In this document: positions 56,301 through 63,980 of the stretch, one piece after another
Layout: every line of letters starts with the position of its first letter
How positions within the stretch are numbered: the stretch's first letter is position 1
Translations under genes and position numbers: made by a program
Notes under the pieces: generated by a model
Databases searched by the model: none
Told to the model about the DNA's origin: nothing
The model's input: only the letters and a program-made list of their open reading frames with translations
Source of the DNA: Clostridium sp. C8-1-8
GTDB lineage: Bacteria; Bacillota; Clostridia; Clostridiales; Clostridiaceae
Assembly (NCBI RefSeq): GCF_009928445.1
Contig: NZ_JAABNO010000009.1
Location: 124,001-188,000 of the forward strand
Length of the DNA: 64,000 nucleotides
Reading direction: 5' to 3'

Positions 56301-58668
56301 TAATACTCCTTTTTCTGACGCAGTTTCGGGAATAGCTGATGCTATATCTGAAGGTGGAGCAACAGTTAAGGCTTACCCATGGGTTGATATTAATAATGAC
56401 AATAAGATTGATAGCCTAGAGCTACTAAGTCCTATAAATTTAGGGACTAGTATGGCTGATGGATCAGTATTTCCAGCTAGTATAGGACAATTAACTCCAG
56501 GAAAGTATAAGTATGTAATAACAGCAACAGATGTTGCAGGCAATGAATCATCTAAGAATGAAAGTTCTGTTCTAAGCTTTGCTATAAGAGATTTAAATGT
56601 ATCTATTTCAAACAGAGGAGCTTTAGAAGAGAATAATCTTGAAGGAGCTACTCTAACTTTAACTTTAAGAGGAGATTCATTTAAGCAAGCAGCAACTTCA
56701 GGTGAATTTGATTTAAGAAATGCACCAGCTGGAACTAGGATAAAGAATCTTTCCTTTATAGATGAGAGTTCAGTGGAAATAACATTAGGTTTTGATGGTA
56801 CAGATTTTGATGCAACTATTAGTGATGCTTTAATAGATGTAAAAGCAAGTGCAGTAGAAAGTGGTAAGTTCATATCTAGCCAGTACTTAACTATAACTAA
56901 TTCAAATGATATTCCAGTAGCTAGTAATGTTACACTAACTGGAACAGCAAAAATTGGAGAGACACTTTCAGCAAGCTATACCTATGCTGATGATGAAAAT
57001 GATGCAGAAGGAACTTCAGTATATAAGTGGTATAGAGCATCAAAGGAAGATGGTAGCGACAAGGTACTAATAAGTGGAGCTACTTCAAAGCAATATACAT
57101 TAGGTTCAGAGGATGGAGATAAATACATATTCTTCGAGGTTACTCCTTTAGCTGTAAGTGGAGAAGAAACTGGTAAATCAGTTTTGAGCTCTGCAAGCTC
57201 TAAGGTAATAATTCCTGATACTACAGCTCCTTCAGTAGACATAAGTAAGGTCAACTTTATAAATAATGATACTCCTAAACAAGACAGTATTTCTGGAGTA
57301 GCAGGAGCAATCTCAGAAGGTGGAGCTACTGTTAAGGCTTACTTATGGAATGATGCAAATGGAGATGGAAAGGTTGATTCAGATGAGCTACAAAGCCCTA
57401 TAACCCTCGGTGTTAGTGCACAAGATGGCTCTGTATCAGCTAAAAATATAGGGGATCTACCAGAAGGAAAGTATAACTATGTTATAACTGCTACTGATGA
57501 AGCAGGCAATGAATCAGCTAAAAACGATTCGGCAGTACTTAAAATATCAACAAGAAACTTAAGTGTTTCAGTATTTGGTGGTGGCGAACTTACAGAAAGT
57601 TCTTTATCAGGAGCAACTATAGTGGTTGGAATAAATGGAGATAATTTCAAAGATAATGTATCGGAACAAGATTTTACACTTAACAATGCACCTGCAGGTG
57701 TAGAACTTGTTGCAGTTGTTCCGTATGATATTAATTCATATATGGTTCTATTAGATAATTCAGGAGCTGACTTTGATACAGATTATAATAACTTCAGCAT
57801 TACAGTAAAGGGAAGTGGATTAGAAAGTGGACAAGATATAACAACCAAGCCTATGTCTATAAAAGCAGAAATAGAAGGTCAGGCACTTAATGTAGCTGGA
57901 CTTACTTTTGGACCAGGAGATGTTGTAGACAATACTAAAGCTTCAGCGTTGCCTGCTGGAACTATAAAGTATGTAGTTGGAGCTGCTGGTCAGTATACCA
58001 GACCTAATGCTAATGATTCTGCTTCAGCTTACACTAATATATTAGGAAGTACTACTAACATTCCTGTTACTAGTGGTCAGCACATATATGCTGTTTCTGT
58101 GGATAATTACAATAGAATAAGATCTTGGTCAGATATAACCATAACTGACTCAATGATTAAGCAAAGACCACAGGTTTCTGGCATGTTTATATCTGAATAT
58201 TTGCAAGGCCCAGGTGGAAGAATTGCTTTAGAGGTATTTAACAATACTGGTATAAATTATCCTGATGTTACAAAATCGCCATATTCATTAGAAGTGCATC
58301 AATGGAATCCAGTTACAAAGACTAAACGAGTATTAACCGTTCCTATTGGTGGATACCAAAACATGCCATATATAATACTTGATTCTCAATTTTATGATTT
58401 CTTTGATATAAGTAATGCTACATATTATAATGAGGAACTTTATATGTCCTCAGCTATAACCAATGCTTTGGTTGTAAAGCAAAATGGTCAAATAGTGGAT
58501 GTGCTTGGTGATCCTAATTTTGTTGGAAGCAAGCCAATAGTTGCAGATGGCAATACTGTTGTAAGAAAGAAGGGCATCATCGGTGGATATAACGTCTATT
58601 ATTCAAAGGAATGGGATGTTTACAATCAAAATATATACCAATATATTGGAAGCCATTCTATATATTAA
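53374..58668 (+). CDS. Large secreted dockerin protein with four long repeats and a C-terminal lamin-tail-like domain
   Basis: A 1764-aa protein from ATG53374 (AAGGAGAG upstream; the ATG 24 bases earlier sits ahead of that site). Signal peptide: KKSILISCSILAATSTLYMKEVKA, cleaved near residue 40. An Ig-like region (about 50-135) comes first. A type I-like dockerin (about 138-197) follows, with two calcium loops D140-L-N-G-D-G and D174-L-N-E-D-G spaced 34 residues apart. Four tandem ~320-residue units (about 212-1498) each hold Ig-like and beta-sandwich modules and an EF-hand-like loop (such as DANGDGKVDSDE). A linker region (about 1500-1600) and a lamin-tail-like domain (MFISEYLQGPGGRIALEVFNN onward) end the protein. 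No hydrolase domain is visible. The dockerin should dock to the cohesin encoded 35 bases downstream. Confidence 0.88.
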   Translation: MSNKFGNFRYSSNIKKSILISCSILAATSTLYMKEVKADTIIPKKSIAISQDIAWMQPSANVVGSNITIDLSQHFNMLDSSKLVITALSSDNNIITPNVSGSTLTLNVKSIGIVIITVTASDDKSTLVDKFEVKLNKLGDLNGDGFINTADALLIYRVTSGKDIPTDADKSRMDLNEDGKITNADADVIMNTYLGKPNSGIFSNSAVSIRNINDAPIATKVYIDGNATVGQTLNGNYIFMDVDNDLEGTSTFKWYRATKADGSDKVLINGATSKQYTLTEEDGDKYILFEVTPSATTGISSGSVNVSAASQKVIIPDTTAPSIDLTKFKFTNNQSPVEDTINGLAGAVSEKGAVIKAYLWIDANGDNKADSTELQAPITLGLSEHDGSLSSKNVGDLLPGKYKYVITATDDAGNESAKNEAYVLNIAVRALEASLSNRNLMEESNINDASINLKLKGDSFKNTIAISDIALKNGPAGLNVKNVSFIDEGNVNVTLAFDGTDFDSVINNFALEVKATAVASGQAISTDNQTIKNSNDAPVASDVKVTGTAKVGETLTATYKYSDDENDAEGASAYKWYRASKVDGSDKMVINGATSKQYTLGAEDGDKYILFEVTPIASAGQVNGNSVLGLPSEKVVIPDTTAPTVNVSKFIFTDNLSPAEDVIVGMAGSVSEGGATVKAYLWNDTNGDGKVDEAELQMPINLGVSAQDGSVFAKNLGSITPGRYKVVITATDASGNESLKNETAVINIVARGLKSYVLNLGELEENNLNGAVLALSLKGDSFKNSISSNDLVLSNVPAGVSISNVSYVDEGHVEVTLSFDGTDFDANSNNVAIEVKAAAVESGKDISVDSIVIKNSNDAPVAADMKVTGTAIVGQILTGSYKYTDDENDTEGTSLYKWYRGSKEDGSDKVLISGAQSKQYTLTSEDGDKYLFFEVTPVAVSGGTTGRTVISSASEKIIIPDTTAPTVDTSKFVFTDNTPFSDAVSGIADAISEGGATVKAYPWVDINNDNKIDSLELLSPINLGTSMADGSVFPASIGQLTPGKYKYVITATDVAGNESSKNESSVLSFAIRDLNVSISNRGALEENNLEGATLTLTLRGDSFKQAATSGEFDLRNAPAGTRIKNLSFIDESSVEITLGFDGTDFDATISDALIDVKASAVESGKFISSQYLTITNSNDIPVASNVTLTGTAKIGETLSASYTYADDENDAEGTSVYKWYRASKEDGSDKVLISGATSKQYTLGSEDGDKYIFFEVTPLAVSGEETGKSVLSSASSKVIIPDTTAPSVDISKVNFINNDTPKQDSISGVAGAISEGGATVKAYLWNDANGDGKVDSDELQSPITLGVSAQDGSVSAKNIGDLPEGKYNYVITATDEAGNESAKNDSAVLKISTRNLSVSVFGGGELTESSLSGATIVVGINGDNFKDNVSEQDFTLNNAPAGVELVAVVPYDINSYMVLLDNSGADFDTDYNNFSITVKGSGLESGQDITTKPMSIKAEIEGQALNVAGLTFGPGDVVDNTKASALPAGTIKYVVGAAGQYTRPNANDSASAYTNILGSTTNIPVTSGQHIYAVSVDNYNRIRSWSDITITDSMIKQRPQVSGMFISEYLQGPGGRIALEVFNNTGINYPDVTKSPYSLEVHQWNPVTKTKRVLTVPIGGYQNMPYIILDSQFYDFFDISNATYYNEELYMSSAITNALVVKQNGQIVDVLGDPNFVGSKPIVADGNTVVRKKGIIGGYNVYYSKEWDVYNQNIYQYIGSHSIY
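54009..57868 (+). repeat. Four tandem ~965-bp repeats inside the dockerin gene
   Basis: Units begin near 54009, 54976, 55942 and 56905 at NDAPIA/NDAPVA/NDAPVA/NDIPVA and are about 967, 966, 963 and 961 bp long. Each holds three modules: NDAPVA...VIIPDTTAP, then a module ending ITATDxAGNES, and a third with GDSFK and FDGTDFD. Third codon positions vary, so the duplication is not recent, but long identical patches remain. Confidence 0.9.
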
Positions 58669-58703
58669 TAGATGTTTATAACATAACTTAGGAGGATAAA
58701 AAA

Positions 58704-60761
58704 ATGAATTATAGATCGAAGTCCTTTAGAAAAGCACTAGGTATTTGCTTTAGCTTAATAATGGTCATCGGATTAGTGTCTTTTTTCGGAATTAAAGCTA
58801 AAGCAGTTCAAGCTTTGATAAATACAATGACAAGTAGTAAATTTGCAGTAACTATAGGAAATGTGCAAGGATCTGTTGGAGATGTAGTAGAAGTGCCTGT
58901 AAGTATAGGTAAGCCAGGAAGTGGAATAGCGTCTTATGGTATGCAGATTAACTATGACCCAGCTACTTTTGAAGTGATGGATATTACTAATAAGTATGGT
59001 GAGAGCTCAAGCTTTTGGTCAAACTTTGATAACACTTCAGGATACTTAAAAGCAGCATGGGTGGATACTACTGCTGGAGATAAGACTATAAACAGCGCAG
59101 CAGAACTTTATTCAGTAAAAATAAAAATTAAGTCTAATAACCTTGGAGATAAAGCTCTTACTATAGATGAGAGTTCTCCAAACAACTTACTTTTCACTGA
59201 TGCCTTAGGGAAGGGACTAGGTACTGAGGTAGCAGAAGGTAAGGTGACTGTAATAAAGAGTGATACTCAGTTAGTAGAGGAAGCAAAAAATGCACTACAG
59301 ATAGGATATGCTTATGGCGATAGCGCTAGCAAAGTAAGTAAGGATATAACACTTCCAACTGCAGGAGCTAATGGTGTTACAGTAAGCTGGTCATCTAATA
59401 AAGCTGATGTAATAAATGTAGCAGGTAAGGTTGTAAGACCTACTTATGCTAATGGAGATGCTTCATTAACTCTTACCGCTACACTAATAAAAAATAATAT
59501 TAAGGAGACTGTAGATTTTAACCTTAATGTTATAAAAAATAATCCATCTACAAATGCTAATCTAAAGGGATTAACTATTAATAAAGGTACTTTAAGCCCA
59601 ATATTTAATTCAGCTACTTTAAAGTTTAACGTTGATGTAGATAACAGTGTTTCAAGTATTGTTGTAAATCCTGTACTTGACGATAATCTTGCTAGTGTAA
59701 CTATCAATGGTAAGGCTTCACAGGATGATGTAGCATTAAAAACTGGAGCAAATACTATTAACATAGTAGTAACTGCTCAGGATAATACTACTAAAAAACA
59801 ATATGTTTTAGTAGTAAACAAATCAGATATTAAGAAAGAAGTAATTAATGCTGATGTTGAAACTGGAAATATAGGTGGTGGTTCATCTGTTACTAAGACA
59901 ACCATTACTAGAACAACAACTTCAGATGGAGTTGTTAAAGACAATGTTAATATAACTGAAGGCAATGCAAAGGAAGCTGCTAAAAAGGCAGTAGAAAATG
60001 GATATACTAATGTACGTCTTTCAGTTCCAGATGCTGATGATAAAGTTTCAGAAGTATATGTTGGTGCACCAAAAGAAGCTTTAACTGAAATATTAAAGAA
60101 TAAGCTTGATCTTGAAGTGTATACAGAGAACGGTAGAATTATTGTTCCAAACAGCTCATTGACTAACTTTAATGATGATCTTTATTTTAGAATAGTTCCA
60201 ATAAAGCAAGCTTCTGAAATAAAATCTGTAAAAGATAGGTTACAAGATGCTTCAGAAATCAAGAAATATGCAAATAGTAATACTGTAGAAGTTATAGGAA
60301 GACCAATGACTATAGAAACAAATATGGAAAACCGTACAGTGACTTTAGTTCTTCCATTGCCAGATTCAATAACAAAAGACAGTAAAGATATACTAAATAA
60401 TCTTGCGGTTTATGTAGAACACCATGATGGAACAAAAGAATTAATAAAAGGAAAAGTTGTTTCTTATAAAAATGGTGATAAACTTGGACTTGAATTTACT
60501 ATTAATAAATTCAGTTCCTTTACATTAGTTAGTGCTAAGGGGCTTGATCAAACACCTGCAAGTAATACAACCACAGGAACAGATACAAGTAACGGATCAA
60601 GCAATACAAATGCTGGATCAAATAATACCAATAGCAATACATCCGATCTACCTAAGACTGGTGGAGTTTCTACTAGAGATTATACTATATTAGGTATATT
60701 CATAATATTAGCTGGCGGAGTTATGTTATACTCTAACAAAATAAAGAGTATGAGAAAATAA
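58704..60761 (+). CDS. LPxTG-anchored cohesin protein
   Basis: A 685-aa surface protein. The signal peptide is about 1-33 (...FFGIKAKA). The cohesin domain is about 45-195: VQGSVGDVVEVPVSIGKPGS, INYDPATFEVMDI and the end AEGKVTVI are typical cohesin strands. An atrophied bacterial Ig domain (about 195-275, VSWSSNKADVINVAGKV) and a cadherin-like beta sandwich (about 280-370) follow, then a ~200-residue region of unknown fold and a Ser/Thr/Asn-rich linker. The C-terminal sorting signal is LPKTG (649-653), hydrophobic stretch and basic tail, so sortase anchors it to the wall. AGGAGG precedes the ATG and it shares the operon with the dockerin protein. It probably displays that protein on the cell surface. 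Confidence 0.9.
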   Translation: MNYRSKSFRKALGICFSLIMVIGLVSFFGIKAKAVQALINTMTSSKFAVTIGNVQGSVGDVVEVPVSIGKPGSGIASYGMQINYDPATFEVMDITNKYGESSSFWSNFDNTSGYLKAAWVDTTAGDKTINSAAELYSVKIKIKSNNLGDKALTIDESSPNNLLFTDALGKGLGTEVAEGKVTVIKSDTQLVEEAKNALQIGYAYGDSASKVSKDITLPTAGANGVTVSWSSNKADVINVAGKVVRPTYANGDASLTLTATLIKNNIKETVDFNLNVIKNNPSTNANLKGLTINKGTLSPIFNSATLKFNVDVDNSVSSIVVNPVLDDNLASVTINGKASQDDVALKTGANTINIVVTAQDNTTKKQYVLVVNKSDIKKEVINADVETGNIGGGSSVTKTTITRTTTSDGVVKDNVNITEGNAKEAAKKAVENGYTNVRLSVPDADDKVSEVYVGAPKEALTEILKNKLDLEVYTENGRIIVPNSSLTNFNDDLYFRIVPIKQASEIKSVKDRLQDASEIKKYANSNTVEVIGRPMTIETNMENRTVTLVLPLPDSITKDSKDILNNLAVYVEHHDGTKELIKGKVVSYKNGDKLGLEFTINKFSSFTLVSAKGLDQTPASNTTTGTDTSNGSSNTNAGSNNTNSNTSDLPKTGGVSTRDYTILGIFIILAGGVMLYSNKIKSMRK

Positions 60762-60778
60762 TTAATTAAATAGAACTT

Positions 60779-60817
60779 AGGCATATATAAATTTAAAGTT
60801 ATATATGCCTTTTTTTA
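60779..60817 (+). terminator. Intrinsic terminator of the dockerin/cohesin operon
   Basis: AGGCATATATAA pairs with TTATATATGCCT (12 bp), followed by TTTTTTACTT. Confidence 0.9.
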
Positions 60818-60905
60818 CTTTCCAGATTTTCCTGATATATATTCAGAAAGTCAGATACGGAAAAAAGTCTGTTGAAAAAGTTCACTTCGGAGAATTTTTT
60901 ACTTT
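60815..60905 (+). repeat. Dispersed element, family B (copy 7, 3' half)
   Basis: Keeps CCAGATTTTCCTGATATATA and TTCAGAAAGTCAGATACGG, AAAAAAGTC and a tail TTCACTTCGGAGAATTTTTTAC. The 5' core is lost. It lies directly behind the operon terminator. Confidence 0.5.
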
Positions 60906-60961
60906 GACTTACATAAAAAGTAAATGTAAAATTAAAACATATATAGAAAGGTTGTGAATAT

Positions 60962-62215
60962 ATGTCCCATATTTCAAATAAAAATGCTTACAAGATGCTA
61001 GAGGAAAGACTTAATAGATTCCCTCAAGGGGCGCCGCCTTCAAAGACATTATATAAAATATTGAGTATGCTTTTTACTGAAAAAGAGGCTGAGTTAGTAG
61101 CTATGCTTCCTATTAAGCCCTTTACAGTTAAGACTGCAAGCAGCATATGGAAGAAAGATGAAGTGGAGACAGAAAATATTTTACAAAAACTCGCATCCAA
61201 GGCTATTTTGATGGATATTGATCTTGATGGTAAAAAAGAATATTGTTTACCACCTCCTATGATAGGTTTTTTCGAATTTTCTCTTATGAGGACTAGGGAT
61301 GATATAGATCAAAAAACTTTATCTGAGCTTTATTTTCAATATTTGAATGTGGAAGAGGACTTTATTAAGGATTTGTTCCTAGGCACTGAAACTAGATTCG
61401 GAAAGGTATTTGTTCAAGAAGGAGTGCTATCTAGGCAGAATGAACTTGAGATAATGGACTATGACAGAGCAAGTAACGTTATTAAGGAAGCAAAGCATAT
61501 TGCAGTTAGTATGTGTTTTTGCAGGCATAAGATGCAGCATCTAGGAAAAAATTGTGATGCTCCTATGGAAACCTGCATAACTCTTGGGAACACAGCACAT
61601 ACATTAAGTAAGCATGGTTATGCAAGAAAAATAGATGCATCTGAAGGCTTAGATATATTAAACATGGCCTACGATTACAATCTGGTACAGTGTGGGGAAA
61701 ATGTTAGAAACGGTTCGGTGTTCATGTGCAATTGTTGTGGTTGCTGCTGTGAAGGCATGCTAGCTGTGAAGAAATTTGGATATATGGCACCTATACAAAC
61801 TACAGCTTTTCTTCCAAAGGTAGTAGAGGAAAGCTGTGTAGGCTGTGGAAAGTGCTCAAAGGCATGTCCTATTGAAGCTATGAAGCTTGATCCTTTAACT
61901 AAGAAAGCTGTAGTGGATGAAGGAATATGCCTTGGGTGTGGAGTATGTGTTAGAAATTGTCCAAAGAAAGCCATATATCTTAAGCATAGAGAAAAGGAAA
62001 TAATAACGCCTGCTAGTACTACTCATAGGATTGTTCTTCAAGCTATTGAGAAGGGGCAGCTTCAGGAACTTATCTTTGACAATAAAGCACTATTTAGTCA
62101 TAGAGCAATGGCTGCAGTTTTCTCAGCTATTTTGAAGTTGCCACCAATTAAAAGATCCATGGCAAGTAAGCAGATGAAGTCAGTTTATTTAGATAAGCTT
62201 TTAAGCGATAAGTAA
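60962..62215 (+). CDS. 4Fe-4S dicluster ferredoxin-like protein
   Basis: A 417-aa protein. The N-terminal ~120 residues look like a helical, winged-helix-type module (NILQKLASKAIL, then YCLPPPMIGFF). A middle region has Cys clusters (MCFCRHKMQHLGKNCD and MCNCCGCCCEGM). The C-terminal region has two typical 4Fe-4S motifs, CVGCGKCSKACP and CLGCGVCVRNCP. Such proteins are found in anaerobes as putative electron carriers, with no assigned partner. AAAGGTTGTG precedes the ATG weakly. A DUF362-like remnant, itself from an Fe-S family, follows immediately. Confidence 0.8.
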   Translation: MSHISNKNAYKMLEERLNRFPQGAPPSKTLYKILSMLFTEKEAELVAMLPIKPFTVKTASSIWKKDEVETENILQKLASKAILMDIDLDGKKEYCLPPPMIGFFEFSLMRTRDDIDQKTLSELYFQYLNVEEDFIKDLFLGTETRFGKVFVQEGVLSRQNELEIMDYDRASNVIKEAKHIAVSMCFCRHKMQHLGKNCDAPMETCITLGNTAHTLSKHGYARKIDASEGLDILNMAYDYNLVQCGENVRNGSVFMCNCCGCCCEGMLAVKKFGYMAPIQTTAFLPKVVEESCVGCGKCSKACPIEAMKLDPLTKKAVVDEGICLGCGVCVRNCPKKAIYLKHREKEIITPASTTHRIVLQAIEKGQLQELIFDNKALFSHRAMAAVFSAILKLPPIKRSMASKQMKSVYLDKLLSDK

Positions 62216-62232
62216 AATACTACATATATATT

Positions 62233-62406
62233 GTCAATGATGTTGGAGTTTTTGCATCCACTGATCCAGTGGCAATAGATAAAGCTTGCCTTGATGTTGT
62301 TGATAAGAATAATGGTAAAACAGTATTTAGAAGAGGTGGATATACCTTAGAATACTCAGAGAAGATAGGGCTAGGAAGTCAGCAGTATGAGCTTATTGAA
62401 TTGTAG
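62233..62406 (+). pseudogene. C-terminal remnant of a DUF362-type Fe-S protein gene
   Basis: The frame ending at TAG62404 reads IVNDVGVFASTDPVAIDKAC, then LDVVDKNN and LEYSEKIGLGSQQYELIEL. This is the C-terminal signature of DUF362 proteins (4Fe-4S center proteins), which normally have 350 or more residues. There is no start codon in a suitable place, no ribosome binding site and no upstream part of the gene. The fragment begins within ~20 bases of the preceding stop, suggesting a deletion that removed most of the gene. Confidence 0.7.
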
Positions 62407-62444
62407 CTTATAGCTTTATGTTAGGCTTCTATTTAAATATTGGC

Positions 62445-62555
62445 TCTGTTAAAGTACTGTGTTGAAATTCACTGGTCAGTTATCCGATGCTTAGATGAGC
62501 TTGCGCTAGTTGTTCGCTCATATAGCATCTCCTTCTTAACTGCTGAATTTCAACA
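62445..62555 (+). repeat. Dispersed element, family A (copy 4, complete)
   Basis: TGTTGAAATTCA (62460-62471) and its exact complement (62544-62555) bound the element. The interior pairs GATGCTTAGATGAGC with GCTCATATAGCATC. Flank CTCTGTTAAAGTA matches copies 1 and 2. All four copies have the same orientation. Confidence 0.7.
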
Positions 62556-62607
62556 TTATTATTAAATATAGCCCAAATATTAAATCCGTTTGAGATTAAC
62601 CTAAATG

Positions 62608-62658
62608 AAACATACCATGATGAAATATATTTGTATTATTTCATCATGGTATGTTTTT
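62608..62658. terminator. Long bidirectional-type hairpin
   Basis: AAACATACCATGATGAAATA pairs with TATTTCATCATGGTATGTTT (about 20 bp), followed by TTATTAT. It lies downstream of the Fe-S protein/DUF362 remnant (plus) and of the YibE/F gene (minus). Confidence 0.8.
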
Positions 62659-62805
62659 ATTATATCTAGCTAAACCTGTTGATGATAAGTAGAGAACATA
62701 TTTTTAATATATATTTTGTATTCTAGTTTTTTCTAATATGCATTTAGAAATGCAGGCTGATAAAGTAGTAGCTATAGGAGGTTTGCTTTAGCGGCTTTTT
62801 TATTC
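62656..62805 (+). repeat. Dispersed element, family B (copy 8), overlapping the end of the YibE/F gene
   Basis: Has CTAGCTAAACCTGTTGATGA, then TTCTAGTTTTTTC, ATGCATTTAGAAATGCAGG and the tail GGTTTGCTTTAGCGGCTTTT. The tail covers 62772 onward, so the last ~10 codons of the YibE/F gene lie within the repeat on the opposite strand. Confidence 0.5.
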
Positions 62806-63980
62806 TTTGCTTTATAGGAAGCTGCTTTCTTCTTATCAGTAGCAAATGCCGGAATTAGTGCAGAAGCAATAAAAGAAACTATCGGTACTATCAAGATCAC
62901 AGCTAAACTGCCTGTTAAGCCTTGAATAATCTCTACATTGACCATATCCATATTAATAAGCTGATTATAGCTTACATTGTAGAAGTAAATTATTATAAGC
63001 ATATTTAAAGATGAGCCTGTAAAGGCTAAGATTAGTGTGTTTGCCATGGTTCCCATCATATCTCTGCCTATATTCATACCTGAATTAAACAGTTCTTTTT
63101 TACTTATTTTTGGATTAGAAATATATACTTCTTGAATAGAAGAAGCTATAGAAATACTTAAGTCCATTACTGCCCCTAAAGCTGCTATCAATATTCCAGA
63201 CAGTAATAAACCTTCTACTTTCATATTAAATTTAGCTGATATCATATTAAGGGTTTCTACATCTTGAGTATTAAATCCATTTAAGTGAGCTAGATTGCCT
63301 ACTATAAGAGCTATAAATCCAGCTATTATTACTCCAGCTAGAGTTCCAAGCACTGCTGAAAGGGTCTTTGAACTATAACCGTTTAGCAAAAACAGTGTAA
63401 TACAAGTAACTATGGTTATTATTAAAATTGCAGACATTACTGGTGAATATCCTCTGTAAAGCATAGGAATGAATAAGAATATTACACATACAAAGGTAAA
63501 GGCTAGTCCTACAACTGATTTGAAGCCCTTACTTCTACCTATGATACAAAGTGCCGCTATAAATATAAGTATGAATAAGTATTGAATAGGAGCTCTATAG
63601 TAGTTGTAAACTAAAACTTGACTTTGAGTACCAGCAGTGTCTATTTCAACTATTATAGTCATTCCTTTTTTTACATATACACTGTGAGTATCACTTAGAT
63701 AGTTGCTTATATCTTTTATTTCACCTTTATGTTCCCCAGACAATATTTTAATTGTTATATCTTGACTTCCTAACTTGATGGTGCTGCTGTTTTGAAAGTT
63801 CGTTAAAGCTTCTTTTTTTATTGTTAAAACCTCAGCTTTTTCATATTTAACATAAGAAGTTTTTCCTTGGGTATTGAAGCCTACAGGATGATTAATGTTA
63901 AATTTGTATAAAAATATAGCAAACAGAGAGAAGATTACTAGCCATATAGCAATCCTTGATAACCTAAAGCTTTTTAACAT
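62772..63980 (-). CDS. YibE/F family membrane protein
   Basis: A 402-aa protein. One N-terminal helix (about 10-28) is followed by an extracytoplasmic domain of ~100 residues (EVLTIKKEALTNF, KGMTIIVEIDTAGTQ) and about seven helices (KGFKSVVGLAFTFVCVIFLFIPM, ALGAVMDLSISIASSI). This is the YibE/F layout with joined halves. The function is unknown. The last ten residues (NKKAAKANLL) are encoded within a family B repeat tail, which suggests the end was changed by repeat insertion. GGAGGTAGTCC lies directly before the ATG. Confidence 0.85.
   Translation of the reverse strand: MLKSFRLSRIAIWLVIFSLFAIFLYKFNINHPVGFNTQGKTSYVKYEKAEVLTIKKEALTNFQNSSTIKLGSQDITIKILSGEHKGEIKDISNYLSDTHSVYVKKGMTIIVEIDTAGTQSQVLVYNYYRAPIQYLFILIFIAALCIIGRSKGFKSVVGLAFTFVCVIFLFIPMLYRGYSPVMSAILIITIVTCITLFLLNGYSSKTLSAVLGTLAGVIIAGFIALIVGNLAHLNGFNTQDVETLNMISAKFNMKVEGLLLSGILIAALGAVMDLSISIASSIQEVYISNPKISKKELFNSGMNIGRDMMGTMANTLILAFTGSSLNMLIIIYFYNVSYNQLINMDMVNVEIIQGLTGSLAVILIVPIVSFIASALIPAFATDKKKAASYKAKNKKAAKANLL

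Noticed and set aside
54636..57686. Antisense frames within the dockerin repeats
   Set aside because: They recur with the repeats because of codon bias and match no family.
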